DNA of 32,709 bases, taken from the NCBI GenBank assembly GCA_047975265.1, contig JBKEDE010000029.1, positions 1-32,709 on the forward strand, given 5' to 3'. Made by a program: the position numbers and the translations under genes. Each line of letters opens with the position of its first letter. The stretch's first letter is position 1. Shown in pieces: positions 16,455 to 25,704 of this stretch. The stretch comes from UJ101 sp047975265. GTDB lineage: Bacteria; Bacteroidota; Bacteroidia; Flavobacteriales; UJ101. The notes under the pieces were generated by a model. The model saw only the letters and a program-made list of their open reading frames with translations. It did not search any database and was not told the origin of the DNA.

Positions 16455-17522
16455 ATGACTAAAATCAACTGCTTAGATTACACCATTTATTTTGGTTCAA
16501 AATCCTATTCTGAATTAAATAATTACCTGACTGATAACCAAAAAAATATCAGTAAAGTTTTTATATTAACCGATAATAATACGAATGAGTTTTGTCTGCC
16601 TGTTTTAATGGCTAACTCCATTCTTTCTGAAGTTGAAATCATTGAAATTGAAGACGGCGAGATTAATAAAAACATCGAAACCTGTGTTCTTTTGTGGGAT
16701 ACTTTATCTGAATTAGGAGCTGACCGGAATAGCTTATTAATTAATTTAGGTGGTGGTGTCATCACCGATATGGGCGGCTTTGTAGCTTCAACATTTAAAA
16801 GAGGAATCCGATACATCAATATTCCCACTACACTACTCTCACAAGTAGATGCCTCTGTTGGAGGAAAAACAGGGATTGATTTAGGAGCTTTAAAAAATCA
16901 AGTAGGTGTCTTTTCATATCCTGAAATGATTTTGATTGATACCCAATTTTTACAGACATTGGATCAGCGTCAATTAAAATCAGGCATTGCAGAAATGTTA
17001 AAGCATGGTTTAATTATGGATAAAACACATTGGGAAACATTAAATTATGCCTATAAAGATTTGGATTACGACCAGTTGGGAAATTTAATTTACGATTCCG
17101 TTCTAATCAAGAAAGAAGTAGTAGAAAGTGATCCAAAAGAAAAAGGAATGCGAAAAATTTTAAATTTTGGACATACTATCGGACATGGAATAGAATCTTC
17201 TTTACTGAATACAAAAAATCAGTTGCTCCATGGTGAGTCCATTGCCATTGGAATCATTTGCGAAGCCTATATTTCACATAAAACCACCGGACTTTCAGAA
17301 AAAGAAATGAAAGATATAAAGTCCTCTTTTTTAACTATTTTTCCCAAAATAGATTCTTCTGTCTTTAATCTTGATTCTATTCTGCACTATATGGAACATG
17401 ATAAAAAAAATATGGGTGGAGAATTCAAATTTTCTTTGCTCTCAAAAATAGGAAAATGTGAGTTCAATTGTCCTGTAACAACAAAATTAATTAAAGAATC
17501 TATTGAATTTTATGGCGTATAA
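16455..17522 (+). CDS. aroB: 3-dehydroquinate synthase
   Basis: AroB converts DAHP to 3-dehydroquinate, the second step of the shikimate pathway, using NAD and a divalent metal. The NAD-binding segment GGGVITDMGGF (99-109) and the substrate-binding PTTLLSQVDASVGGKTGID (124-142) are intact. The metal ligands are Glu180 in SGIAEMLKHG, His240 in NFGHTIGH and His259 in LLHGES. The length of 355 residues is normal for the family. No other aromatic-pathway gene is adjacent. The next gene begins 50 bp downstream behind its own promoter box. Confidence 0.96.
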   Translation: MTKINCLDYTIYFGSKSYSELNNYLTDNQKNISKVFILTDNNTNEFCLPVLMANSILSEVEIIEIEDGEINKNIETCVLLWDTLSELGADRNSLLINLGGGVITDMGGFVASTFKRGIRYINIPTTLLSQVDASVGGKTGIDLGALKNQVGVFSYPEMILIDTQFLQTLDQRQLKSGIAEMLKHGLIMDKTHWETLNYAYKDLDYDQLGNLIYDSVLIKKEVVESDPKEKGMRKILNFGHTIGHGIESSLLNTKNQLLHGESIAIGIICEAYISHKTTGLSEKEMKDIKSSFLTIFPKIDSSVFNLDSILHYMEHDKKNMGGEFKFSLLSKIGKCEFNCPVTTKLIKESIEFYGV

Positions 17523-17560
17523 AATTTTTATAGAGACAATATTTTCTTATTTATTTTTTA

Positions 17561-17568
17561 TACCTTTG
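17561..17568 (+). promoter_or_regulatory. -7 promoter box 4 nt before a start codon
   Basis: TACCTTTG matches TAnnTTTG exactly and is followed after only 4 nt by the ATG at 17573. With a start site a few bases after the box, the message would begin at or beside the start codon. Confidence 0.5.
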
Positions 17569-17572
17569 AGTT

Positions 17573-17911
17573 ATGTTTCTAAAGCATTTTACCAAACAAC
17601 GAAGAGCAAAACAATTTCATTATATGCCACGATATGGAAATGATAAAAAATTTGATCTTATCTACCGATCTATTGGACGTATGGCGTATGCAGAATCATA
17701 TGCAGATAAAAGATATGATGAAAAACGTTTCATAAACAACGAAGAATCTTCAAATCCTGATAATGCAGAAACAACTAAAAGAATTCAATTTCAACGAAGC
17801 AATCGTCATCAATACAATAGTACCAAAACACTTCTTTTAATTCTGGGAGCTTTAGTTATCTTAGTTTTAGCTTTGTTTGGTTTTGATTTGACTCTTTTTA
17901 CTGCCTCATAA
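17573..17911 (+). CDS. Small C-terminally membrane-anchored protein upstream of mutL
   Basis: This 112-residue protein has a basic N-terminus with an FHYMPRYGND segment, a hydrophilic middle and a single C-terminal membrane helix (TLLLILGALVILVLALFGF) ending FDLTLFTAS. Short proteins of this shape next to mutL are common in Flavobacteriia; as I recall, they have sometimes been mislabelled riboflavin synthase beta subunit. It has no resemblance to lumazine synthase. Its stop overlaps the mutL start by one base (TAATG), so translation is probably coupled and the gene shares the mutL operon promoter. The function is unknown. Confidence 0.75.
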   Translation: MFLKHFTKQRRAKQFHYMPRYGNDKKFDLIYRSIGRMAYAESYADKRYDEKRFINNEESSNPDNAETTKRIQFQRSNRHQYNSTKTLLLILGALVILVLALFGFDLTLFTAS

Positions 17912-19725
17912 TGAGTGATATTATAAAACTATTGCCCGACTCTGTTGCCAACCAAATCGCTGCGGGGGAAGTCGTACAACGACCGGCATCTGTTGTAAAA
18001 GAATTATTGGAAAATGCCATAGATGCTGAGGCAACACAAATACAGCTCATTATAAAAAATGCAGGACGCACCTTAATTCAATTGATTGATAACGGAAAAG
18101 GTATGTCTGCTACAGATGCCCGCATGAGTTTTGAAAGGCATGCTACATCAAAAATAAAAACTACCGACGATTTGTTTATTATTCAAACCAAAGGCTTTCG
18201 AGGAGAGGCTTTGGCTTCTATTGCTGCCGTTTCTCAAGTAGAAATGAAAACAAAGACAGATGAAGAAGATTTGGGGCATTTAATTCGTATTGAAGGGAGT
18301 GAAATCAAAGAGCAAAATATCGTTCAAACTTCAACCGGAACATCAATTTTGGTTAAAAATTTGTTTTTTAACGTTCCGGCAAGACGTAATTTTTTGAAAA
18401 GTAACCAAATAGAAATACGTCATATTATCGATGAATTTCACCGTGTGGCATTGGCTCATCCTAATTTAGAATTTTCTTTATATCATAATGATAATGAATT
18501 ATTCAAATTGCATAAAGGAACTTTAAGACAACGAATAGCCTCTATTTTTGGAAGAAAGTATAATGAGCAATTGGTTCCTGTCAATGAAGAAACTGAAGTG
18601 GTTTCAATTAGTGGTTTTATTGTTAAACCTGAGTATGCAAAAAAAAAACGTGGCGGACAATTCTTTTTTGTTAATGATCGTTTCATTAAAAGTTCATATT
18701 TACATAAAAGTGTTTCAGAGGCTTTTGATCATTTGCTTCCCAACGGTTATCATCCCGGTTATTTTATTTATTTAAAAATTGATCCCAAACGTATTGATAT
18801 CAATATTCATCCTACCAAAACAGAAATTAAATTTGATGATGAGTACAGTATTTTTGCTATTTTACGTTCAACAATAAAACATTCGTTAGGACAGTATAAT
18901 ATTGCTCCGAGCTTAGATTTTACAGTAAATCCTGACTTGGAAGTTACCACTTCTTCTAAACATCCGATAAAAGAACCGTCCATAAAGGTAAATCCTGATT
19001 TTAATCCTTTTAAAAGTTCTCAACCAACTTCAAACGAAATTCAAAAAACAGAACAGTTTTACAAATCGTTTCAAACCTTCAATCCGGAAAAAAGTTCTAG
19101 TGATAGTGAGTCTTTTTCACAAAAGGCATATGAAAATTTTTCCTCTCAAAATTTATTTCAGGATGAAATGATTTCTTCCTCCAGAAGTTTGCAAATTCAT
19201 CAAAAATATATTTTATTTCAGGTTAAATCCGGTATAATGATTATTGACCAATACCGTGCTCATCAGCGTATTTTATTTGAACAATATATAGAACAACTGA
19301 CACAACAAAAAGCGTTAAGCCAACAATTGATGTTTCCTCTTTCCATCTCAATTACCGAAATAGAAAAAAGTGTGGCAGAAGAAATTGAACCTACTTTGAT
19401 TCAATTGGGTTTTAATATTGAATTATCAGAAAAAAACCTTTTAGTTAAAGCTGTACCGACAACGATTGAACAAAAACAAGTTACAGAAATTATCGAGAAT
19501 TTGATGGAAAAATCTTCTTACCAATCACTACTTAACCAAACTGAAAATGTTGCTTTGGGTATTGCACGAGCTACTGCTATAAAAAGAGGACAAAATTTAA
19601 ATCAGCAAGAGATAGAACACCTGATAAGCCAGTTGTTTTTAACATCAAATCCAAATTATTCGCCCGAAGGTAAAACTATTTTCTTAAATTTGACATTGGA
19701 TTTTATTAAAACACAGTTAAAATGA
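17911..19725 (+). CDS. mutL: DNA mismatch repair protein MutL with degenerate endonuclease motifs
   Basis: MutL couples mismatch recognition by MutS to strand removal. The GHKL ATPase region is intact: NQIAAGEVVQRPASVVKELL, IDNGKGM, RHATSKI and GFRGEALASIAAV. A short linker (about residues 345-420) leads to the C-terminal dimerisation domain. The metal-binding endonuclease motif of most MutL proteins, DQHAxxExxxxE, reads D446-Q-Y-R-A-H-Q-R-I-L-F-E457 here, so the central His and Glu are lost. The later ACR and CPHGRP motifs read ARATAIK and YSPEGKT, without cysteine or histidine. The protein therefore probably lacks nuclease activity, as in E. coli. At 604 residues it is full length. It overlaps the following rhomboid gene by 4 nt (ATGA). 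Confidence 0.95.
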   Translation: MSDIIKLLPDSVANQIAAGEVVQRPASVVKELLENAIDAEATQIQLIIKNAGRTLIQLIDNGKGMSATDARMSFERHATSKIKTTDDLFIIQTKGFRGEALASIAAVSQVEMKTKTDEEDLGHLIRIEGSEIKEQNIVQTSTGTSILVKNLFFNVPARRNFLKSNQIEIRHIIDEFHRVALAHPNLEFSLYHNDNELFKLHKGTLRQRIASIFGRKYNEQLVPVNEETEVVSISGFIVKPEYAKKKRGGQFFFVNDRFIKSSYLHKSVSEAFDHLLPNGYHPGYFIYLKIDPKRIDINIHPTKTEIKFDDEYSIFAILRSTIKHSLGQYNIAPSLDFTVNPDLEVTTSSKHPIKEPSIKVNPDFNPFKSSQPTSNEIQKTEQFYKSFQTFNPEKSSSDSESFSQKAYENFSSQNLFQDEMISSSRSLQIHQKYILFQVKSGIMIIDQYRAHQRILFEQYIEQLTQQKALSQQLMFPLSISITEIEKSVAEEIEPTLIQLGFNIELSEKNLLVKAVPTTIEQKQVTEIIENLMEKSSYQSLLNQTENVALGIARATAIKRGQNLNQQEIEHLISQLFLTSNPNYSPEGKTIFLNLTLDFIKTQLK

Positions 19726-20456
19726 TCGGAGGATATGGAAGAGGTGTATTGCCCGCAACCAAAAATTTACTTATTATTAACCTTTTATTTTTTCTTGCTA
19801 CGTATGCATTTGAATATTCAAGTATAGCTGATTTAACAATAGAATTAGGAGCTTTCTATCCTGATTCTGATTATTTTAAGCCTTGGCAAATTATTACACA
19901 TATGTTCATGCATGGTGGATTGGCACATATTTTTTTCAATATGTTTGCCTTATGGATGTTCGGTAGTTCTGTAGAACAAGCTGTTGGAACAAAAAAATTT
20001 CTTTTTCTTTATTTCTTTTCCGGATTGGGAGCTTATTTTTTATACAATTTGTTTCATTTTTACGAGGCACAGGAAATCATCCGGCAGCTTCCTATTAACG
20101 ATATTACATTAAATGATATAAAATCTCTTCCTGTTGGAAATGTATATTCCCAAAATAAAGACTTATTAACTCTATCTTCTATTTATACGGTTCCTATGGT
20201 TGGTGCTTCCGGTGCTTTATATGGTATATTAGTTGCTTTTGGTGTTCTTTATCCAAATGCTCAATTAATGCTTTTGTTCCCCCCTATTCCAATGAAAGCC
20301 AAATATTTTATTCCTATTTTGATATTAATTGAATTATTTCAACAATATCAAAACAATCCACAAGATAATGTAGCTCATTTAGCTCATTTAGGAGGTGCTT
20401 TATTTGGATTTATTTTTATACGAAAATGGAAGCAAAATCGGTTTAGAGTAAATTAA
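19722..20456 (+). CDS. Rhomboid family intramembrane serine protease
   Basis: This 244-residue multi-pass inner-membrane protein cleaves transmembrane substrates. The catalytic serine is Ser163 in VGASGALYG (GxSG motif) and the histidine is His222 in the helix AHLAHLGGALFGF. The upstream HMFMHGGLAHIFFNMFALWMFG segment supplies the conserved histidines and the oxyanion asparagine. The ATGA overlap with mutL indicates translational coupling. A second rhomboid follows 10 bp downstream, an arrangement I associate with mutL operons of Flavobacteriia. Its substrates are unknown. Confidence 0.93.
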   Translation: MIGGYGRGVLPATKNLLIINLLFFLATYAFEYSSIADLTIELGAFYPDSDYFKPWQIITHMFMHGGLAHIFFNMFALWMFGSSVEQAVGTKKFLFLYFFSGLGAYFLYNLFHFYEAQEIIRQLPINDITLNDIKSLPVGNVYSQNKDLLTLSSIYTVPMVGASGALYGILVAFGVLYPNAQLMLLFPPIPMKAKYFIPILILIELFQQYQNNPQDNVAHLAHLGGALFGFIFIRKWKQNRFRVN

Positions 20457-20466
20457 AAAATTTTAT

Positions 20467-21330
20467 ATGACTTTCTTTGAACAACAAAAGTTACAATTTC
20501 AACAAGCCAATATTGCCGTAAAATTAATTTACATCAATGTTATTCTATTTATTTTAACTTTATTGATTGAAAGTTTTATCAACCTGAATGAAAGTCATTT
20601 TTCTATATTGGATTGGTTTGTGTTAAAAAATGATACTTCTTGGGTTTATAAACCTTGGACACTTATCAGTTATGCTTTTTTTCATTCTCCAAAAGATCTT
20701 TTCCATTTGTTGTCCAATATGATATTCTTATATTTCTTTGGAACTTTCTTTTTATATTATTTTTCGAAAAAAATGTTTTTGAGAGTTTATTTTCTCGGAG
20801 CACTTTTCGGTGGATTATTTTTTATTCTATTAACCAACTTATTTCCTGTTTTTAATTATTCTACATATTCTCTTATTGGTGCTTCTGCCTCCATTTATGC
20901 AATCATTGCTGTTATCATAGTTTATGATCCCAACAAAGAAATTCGATTATTTGGATTGATTTCTTTAAAACTTTGGCAATTAGCTGGATTTATTTTGATT
21001 ATGGACTTATTACAAATTGCCGGAGGAAAAAATATTGGAGGACATTTATCACATTTTGGCGGAGCTTTAGCCGGCTATCTTTATCTAAAACAATTTAATA
21101 AAGGAGACCCATTGGGACAATTTATTGAGTCTGTCTCTAATCTACTAAAAAGAAAAAAGACTTTTAAAACGACCAAAAATAGTACTCCACCAAGGGATGA
21201 TTACGATTTTAACGCTGAAAAAAAAGAAAATCAAGAAAAGATTGACGGTATTTTAGATAAAATTTCTAAATCAGGGTATGAGAGTTTAACAAAGGAAGAA
21301 AAAGCATTTTTATTTAAACAAGGTAAATGA
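20467..21330 (+). CDS. Second rhomboid family protein with DUF6576-like C-terminal tail
   Basis: This 287-residue protein has a rhomboid membrane core. Ser140 lies in IGASASIYA, so the usual GxSG is GASA. The catalytic His196 is in GHLSHFGGALAGYLY, and the asparagine is in FHLLSNMIFLYFFG. After the last helix a charged linker leads to a 30-residue soluble tail, GILDKISKSGYESLTKEEKA, which resembles the DUF6576 tail of rhomboid paralogues in Bacteroidota. The Gly-to-Ala change beside the nucleophile may reduce activity but keeps the Ser-His pair. It is the distal gene of the mutL operon. Confidence 0.9.
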   Translation: MTFFEQQKLQFQQANIAVKLIYINVILFILTLLIESFINLNESHFSILDWFVLKNDTSWVYKPWTLISYAFFHSPKDLFHLLSNMIFLYFFGTFFLYYFSKKMFLRVYFLGALFGGLFFILLTNLFPVFNYSTYSLIGASASIYAIIAVIIVYDPNKEIRLFGLISLKLWQLAGFILIMDLLQIAGGKNIGGHLSHFGGALAGYLYLKQFNKGDPLGQFIESVSNLLKRKKTFKTTKNSTPPRDDYDFNAEKKENQEKIDGILDKISKSGYESLTKEEKAFLFKQGK

Positions 21331-21399
21331 TTTTTTTTATAATCTGAACTCGTTTTTAATCTGTTTTATAAAAAATAATGAATAACTTTATCCTTTCTT

Positions 21400-22443
21400 A
21401 TGAGGACTATTTTCAAAAATATTCTTTTTTCAAGTAACCTTATTTTTGCAATCTTGTTGTGTTTTGCATGGGCAGGAAGTTTTTATTTCACAAAAGTTAT
21501 TTTTTTTTCTTTTTTGGCTTTAGCTCTTCCTCCACTTTTTATCATTAATCTCTTTTTTCTTCTTTTTTGGACTTTTTATACTAAATCTAAAAAGAACGTT
21601 ATTCTATCTTTAATTCCTGTTATTCTCTGTTCTTTCATTTTAAATAGATTCTTAAAAATTGGGGAAAAAGAGCAGATACAAGGAGATATTGCCATTATGA
21701 GTTATAACATTAAAGAATTTACACCGTATCAAAATATTTATCAGAAAGAAGATTTATATTTGTTTGATAAAAAATACTTTGCTTTAATTGAAGAGGAAAA
21801 TCCGGATATATTATGCTTACAAGAGTTTTCAGATAGAGGGAATGAATTGAAGTCGCTTTATCCTTATTATATTCTAAATTTAAAATTACAGCATAAAGCA
21901 AGCCGTCCTTTAATTATATTTTCAAAATTTCCTATAATTAATCATTACACCAAAAAAATCAAAGGAAAATATACCAATAACCTTTTTGCCGATATTGTTA
22001 TACAAAAAGATACGGTACGTGTTGTAAATTTTCATATGGAATCGCTTACACTAAAAAGTACTATCATTCAAGATTCTACTCATTCTATTCTCACTCGGTA
22101 CTCTAATCTTTATAGTCGATTTGCCAAAAGTTTTCAATTACATCAAGAACAAGTCGATGTGATTATGGATGAAGTAAAAAAATCTCCTTATCCTGTTATC
22201 TTGTGTGGTGATTTTAACAATACACCTTTTTCTTACGAATATTCCAAAGTAACCTCTTTTTTACACGATACTTACCGACATAAAGGCACTGGTATTGTTG
22301 ATACATATCATAATATTCCTATACCCATTCGTATTGATTATATATTTACTTCGCCAACCATTGAAATTAATAGTTATAAAGTTATCGATAAAAAAATCTC
22401 AGATCATTATCCTGTAAAAGTTTCTCTTACATTTCCAAAGTAA
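21400..22443 (+). CDS. Membrane-anchored endonuclease/exonuclease/phosphatase family protein
   Basis: Three N-terminal hydrophobic segments (about residues 8-30, 33-58 and 66-84) anchor a C-terminal EEP domain. The domain begins IAIMSYNIKEF and shows catalytic residues Glu142 (CLQEF), Asp271 and Asn273 (CGDFNNTP), and Asp335 and His336 (SDHYP). This metal-dependent fold hydrolyses phosphodiester or phosphomonoester bonds; DNases, sphingomyelinases and inositol phosphatases share it, so the substrate is open. The domain probably faces the periplasm if all three helices span, which is inferred. The gene lies 69 bp after the second rhomboid gene and could be read through from that operon. Confidence 0.88.
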   Translation: MRTIFKNILFSSNLIFAILLCFAWAGSFYFTKVIFFSFLALALPPLFIINLFFLLFWTFYTKSKKNVILSLIPVILCSFILNRFLKIGEKEQIQGDIAIMSYNIKEFTPYQNIYQKEDLYLFDKKYFALIEEENPDILCLQEFSDRGNELKSLYPYYILNLKLQHKASRPLIIFSKFPIINHYTKKIKGKYTNNLFADIVIQKDTVRVVNFHMESLTLKSTIIQDSTHSILTRYSNLYSRFAKSFQLHQEQVDVIMDEVKKSPYPVILCGDFNNTPFSYEYSKVTSFLHDTYRHKGTGIVDTYHNIPIPIRIDYIFTSPTIEINSYKVIDKKISDHYPVKVSLTFPK

Positions 22444-22519
22444 ATTTCTCTAACTTCCTACTATCCAACTTATACTTTATAATTTTTTAGTAAAAAAAAG
22501 ATAATTCATTAAATTTCTG

Positions 22520-22527
22520 TATTTTTG
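22520..22527 (+). promoter_or_regulatory. Candidate -7 promoter box for the HerA-like gene
   Basis: TATTTTTG matches TAnnTTTG exactly, 29 nt upstream of the ATG at 22557. Confidence 0.5.
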
Positions 22528-22556
22528 ATACAATTTTTTACCATATTACTTTTATC

Positions 22557-24092
22557 ATGAAAGATCAATTTATACAAGAAATAACTGAAAAATATAACTT
22601 TAAAGGAGATGAAATTATTTTAGGAAAGGCAAAGTTAAACGATGAAGTTCTAACTGAAGCCAAGATTTCCATTCCGTTAAAAACCTTAAATCGCCACGGA
22701 TTAATTGCCGGAGCAACAGGTACAGGTAAAACCAAATCGTTGCAATTATTAGCAGAAGGACTCTCTAAAAACGGAATACCTTCTTTACTGATGGATATTA
22801 AAGGTGATTTAAGTGGAATCGCACAGCCCGGTGATGCTGAAAACAAACATGTTATTTCAAGGCATAAAGCTTTAGATATTCCTTACGAAGCCTTAAAATT
22901 TCCCGTAGAATTACTTTCTCTATCCGAAGAAAAAGGTGTTAAACTGAAAGCTACCGTTTCTGAATTTGGTCCTATTTTATTCAGTAAAATTTTAGGACTT
23001 AATGAAACGCAAGAAGGTGTTATGAGCGTTATTTTCAAATATTGCGATGATAAACAATTGGCTTTGGTTGATTTAAAAGATATTCAAAAAGTATTACAAT
23101 ATAGCTCAGAAGGTGAAGGCAAAGAAGAAATTGAAAAAAATTATGGAAGCATTTCTTCCCAATCTCTGGGAGCAATCTTACGGAAAATAGTAGCCTTAGA
23201 ACAACAAGACGGTGATGCTTTTTTTGGAGAGCCTTCTTTTGAAATCGAAGACTTGTTAAAAGTAGAAAACGGATACGGTAAAGTTAATGTTTTGCGTTTA
23301 ACCGATATTCAAAACAAACCTGCCCTATTTTCTACTTTTATGTTGAGTTTGCTGGCAGAAGTCTATAACGAATTGCCCGAGTCAGGAGATTCTGAAAAAC
23401 CTAAGTTAGCTATTTTTATCGATGAAGCTCATTTAATGTTTAAAGAAGCATCTAAGGAATTGCTTTCTCAAGTTGAAACCGTTATTAAATTAATTCGTTC
23501 CAAAGGTGTTGGTATTTTTTTCTGTACTCAATTACCGGGCGATATTCCTGATGATGTTTTAAGTCAATTAGGACTTAAAATCCAACATGCTTTGCGTGGT
23601 TTTACAGCCAAAGACCGTAAAGAAATTCAAAAAGCAGTAGAAAATTATCCTATTTCAACATTTTATAAAGCAGATGAATTAATTACTCAACTTGGAATTG
23701 GAGAGGCTTTTGTTACAGCATTAAATGAAAAAGGTATTCCTACGCCGTTAGCACACACATATTTAACCGCTCCGGCATCACGAATGGATATTTTATCTGA
23801 ATCTGAAATAAATGAGTTAGTAAAAAATTCTGAGTTAGTAAAAAAATACACCCAAATCATAGACAAAGAATCTGCTTTTGAAATTCTTTCTGAAAAAATG
23901 GAAAGAGCAGCGATGAATCAGGCAAAAGATGAAGAGGCAAAAAAAGCGGTTCAAAAATCATCCGGAAGAAGAAAGGAACTTTCAACTTTTGAAAAGATTT
24001 TAAAAAGTCCCGTTATACGCTCTATGGGAGTTGCCATAGCAGGAATTGTAACACGCCGTCTCTTAGGATCCATAGGCAAAAAACGTTCATAG
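22557..24092 (+). CDS. HerA/FtsK-like ATPase, DUF853 (YjgR) family
   Basis: This 511-residue P-loop ATPase has Walker A GATGTGKT at 52-59, followed by the family motif LLMDIKGDLSGIAQPG. Walker B, LAIFIDEAHLMF, has Asp289 and Glu290. Next come an arginine-containing IRSKGVGIFFCTQLPGDIP region and the HALRGFTAKD segment. Together they identify the DUF853/YjgR family, related to the HerA hexameric DNA translocases. The C-terminus is basic (GSIGKKRS) after a lysine-rich helix. Its cellular role is not established; no nuclease such as NurA lies next to it, so an archaeal-type resection pair is not supported here. It appears to be a single-gene unit. Confidence 0.93.
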   Translation: MKDQFIQEITEKYNFKGDEIILGKAKLNDEVLTEAKISIPLKTLNRHGLIAGATGTGKTKSLQLLAEGLSKNGIPSLLMDIKGDLSGIAQPGDAENKHVISRHKALDIPYEALKFPVELLSLSEEKGVKLKATVSEFGPILFSKILGLNETQEGVMSVIFKYCDDKQLALVDLKDIQKVLQYSSEGEGKEEIEKNYGSISSQSLGAILRKIVALEQQDGDAFFGEPSFEIEDLLKVENGYGKVNVLRLTDIQNKPALFSTFMLSLLAEVYNELPESGDSEKPKLAIFIDEAHLMFKEASKELLSQVETVIKLIRSKGVGIFFCTQLPGDIPDDVLSQLGLKIQHALRGFTAKDRKEIQKAVENYPISTFYKADELITQLGIGEAFVTALNEKGIPTPLAHTYLTAPASRMDILSESEINELVKNSELVKKYTQIIDKESAFEILSEKMERAAMNQAKDEEAKKAVQKSSGRRKELSTFEKILKSPVIRSMGVAIAGIVTRRLLGSIGKKRS

Positions 24093-24153
24093 GTTTAACA
24101 TAAAATGGTCTGATTTTTGAAGTAAAACAAAATATAAACTCAATTTTTATACA

Positions 24154-24687
24154 ATGAAAACAGCAAATTATTTTATAGCTTTAATGGCAATGATAATCAT
24201 CACTTCTTGTAGTCCGTTACGAGTTTCCAGTGATTATGATGAAGCTGTTGATTTTACACAATATAAAACTTTTTCTTTTCACGATAAAGGAATTGAAAAA
24301 TTACAATTAAATGATTTGGATAAGCGTCGGGTAATTAACGCTGTTACGACTGAATTAACAGCAAAAGGAATGCAACCTGCAAAAGACCAACCGGATGTTG
24401 TTGTTAATATTTTGGCTAGCAATAAAGAAAAGATAGATGTAAATTATTATAACGATCCTTTTTGGGGTTGGTATTATTATCCATGGGGAATGAATCAGGC
24501 TTCTGTAAATCAATATACAGAAGGAACTTTAATTATTGATCTAATTGATAATAAGACCAATACATTGGTTTGGCAAGGTCAAGGTTCAGGATTTCGTGTT
24601 GATAATATTCAAAATAAAGCTGAGACAATTAAAGAAGCTATTAATATTATCATGAGTCATTATCCTCCGGGAAGTGAAAAAAAATAA
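24154..24687 (+). CDS. DUF4136 lipoprotein
   Basis: This 177-residue lipoprotein has a type II signal peptide ending in the lipobox IITSC with Cys19. The mature protein begins SPLRVSSDYDEAVDFTQYKTF and contains the Y-F-x-G-W-Y-Y-Y-P-W aromatic cluster and EGTLIIDLIDNKTNTLVWQG, all typical of DUF4136 proteins of Bacteroidota. The function is unknown; members are predicted outer-membrane lipoproteins. It follows the HerA-like gene by 61 bp and ends just before a strong bidirectional terminator. Confidence 0.9.
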   Translation: MKTANYFIALMAMIIITSCSPLRVSSDYDEAVDFTQYKTFSFHDKGIEKLQLNDLDKRRVINAVTTELTAKGMQPAKDQPDVVVNILASNKEKIDVNYYNDPFWGWYYYPWGMNQASVNQYTEGTLIIDLIDNKTNTLVWQGQGSGFRVDNIQNKAETIKEAINIIMSHYPPGSEKK

Positions 24688-24694
24688 TGGTGTA

Positions 24695-24730
24695 AAAACC
24701 CTCATTAAGATTAATCTTAATGAGGGTTTT
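24695..24730. terminator. Bidirectional terminator, perfect 36-bp palindrome
   Basis: AAAACCCTCATTAAGATT is followed directly by its exact reverse complement. It lies between the convergent DUF4136 and DUF6973 genes, with A/T tracts on both sides, so it can stop transcription in both directions. Confidence 0.9.
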
Positions 24731-24741
24731 ACTCTAATAAA

Positions 24742-25671
24742 CTATTTTAAACGAACCAAATTCGTCGTAGCATTTATTTCTGCTTCAGAACCTACTATCA
24801 AACTATTGTTTAACGCTTCTTGATAGAAATAATTAACTAAATCAACTGTTTCAGGTGCATAAACTCGTGTTACTTTCCAAAACCATACTTGTTTTTCTTC
24901 TACCCATGCTACTTTATAAAAATATCTTTGACCGAAATCATTGTTATGCAAATCCATTTTTGATTCTAATAACGCGGAACTACCACATTCTTCATGTGTA
25001 TTCGTAAATTTTTCTGCCCAATTTACAGCTTTATCAACTGAATTAGTAACACTACCGCAATATTTAGCAATCAAAGCATTCCAAAGAGCATGACGAAAAG
25101 CATCTCCGCTCCCGTTATAATCGCTACTTCCAAATTTTTCTATTGTAAGATTTGCTGCTTCTGTAGAGGCTTTTTGCGTTCCTATGATGTATTGTGGATT
25201 TAAGAATAATAACCAAAACTCATCACGGCATAATCCTGCAGGATAGCTCAATGCACGTGCAGAAATAGTCTTATTCATACGGGTGCTTTGTGCAATTTTG
25301 TATTGTTGGATTTTGTTAAAAACAGATTGGATTTGGTCTTTTTCATTCTCAATATCAGATTCGGAGATTCCTACAAATACCTTTTGAATTAATTCGATAT
25401 CATGTGCGGACATATTTTCAAAATCAGGAATATCCTGAGAAACACTTTCTGTTATTGCACTTAATTCCTCTAAAGATAATTTTAGATTTGAAACCGGATC
25501 AAAAAGTGTTTCAGAAGATTCTGATAAAAGATCAGAAGGAACCTCTTCCGGAAGTGTAAGTTGATACGACGGATTTAAAGACTGGATTGATTTTTGGTCT
25601 TCGTTTTGAGAACAAGACCATTGAATTGATAAAATCCCTACAAGGGATAATCCCATAATTACTTTTTTCAT
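24742..25671 (-). CDS. DUF6973 lipoprotein
   Basis: The 309-residue protein has a signal peptide and a lipobox-like IQWSC with the cysteine at about residue 20, so it is probably lipid-anchored. Residues 60-150 are hydrophilic and helical. Residues 160-290 carry GDAFRHALWNAL, then AVNWAEKFTNTHEE, then MDLHNNDFGQRYF, which is the pattern I recall for DUF6973. The conserved His, Asp and Glu residues in these motifs suggest a metal or catalytic site, but no activity is known to me. It is the first gene left of the RHS island and has its own promoter box, so it probably belongs to the core chromosome. Confidence 0.8.
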   Translation of the reverse strand: MKKVIMGLSLVGILSIQWSCSQNEDQKSIQSLNPSYQLTLPEEVPSDLLSESSETLFDPVSNLKLSLEELSAITESVSQDIPDFENMSAHDIELIQKVFVGISESDIENEKDQIQSVFNKIQQYKIAQSTRMNKTISARALSYPAGLCRDEFWLLFLNPQYIIGTQKASTEAANLTIEKFGSSDYNGSGDAFRHALWNALIAKYCGSVTNSVDKAVNWAEKFTNTHEECGSSALLESKMDLHNNDFGQRYFYKVAWVEEKQVWFWKVTRVYAPETVDLVNYFYQEALNNSLIVGSEAEINATTNLVRLK

Positions 25672-25696
25672 GATTAACTTATTTTTAATATAGAAG

Positions 25697-25704
25697 CAAA
25701 AATA
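25697..25704 (-). promoter_or_regulatory. Candidate -7 promoter box for the DUF6973 gene
   Basis: On the minus strand TATTTTTG matches TAnnTTTG exactly, 25 nt before the ATG at 25671. Confidence 0.5.

Noticed and set aside
22557..24092. HerA-NurA type defence or resection system
   Set aside because: The ATPase is of the DUF853/YjgR type and no nuclease partner lies next to it; the flanking genes are a phosphoesterase-family protein and a DUF4136 lipoprotein.
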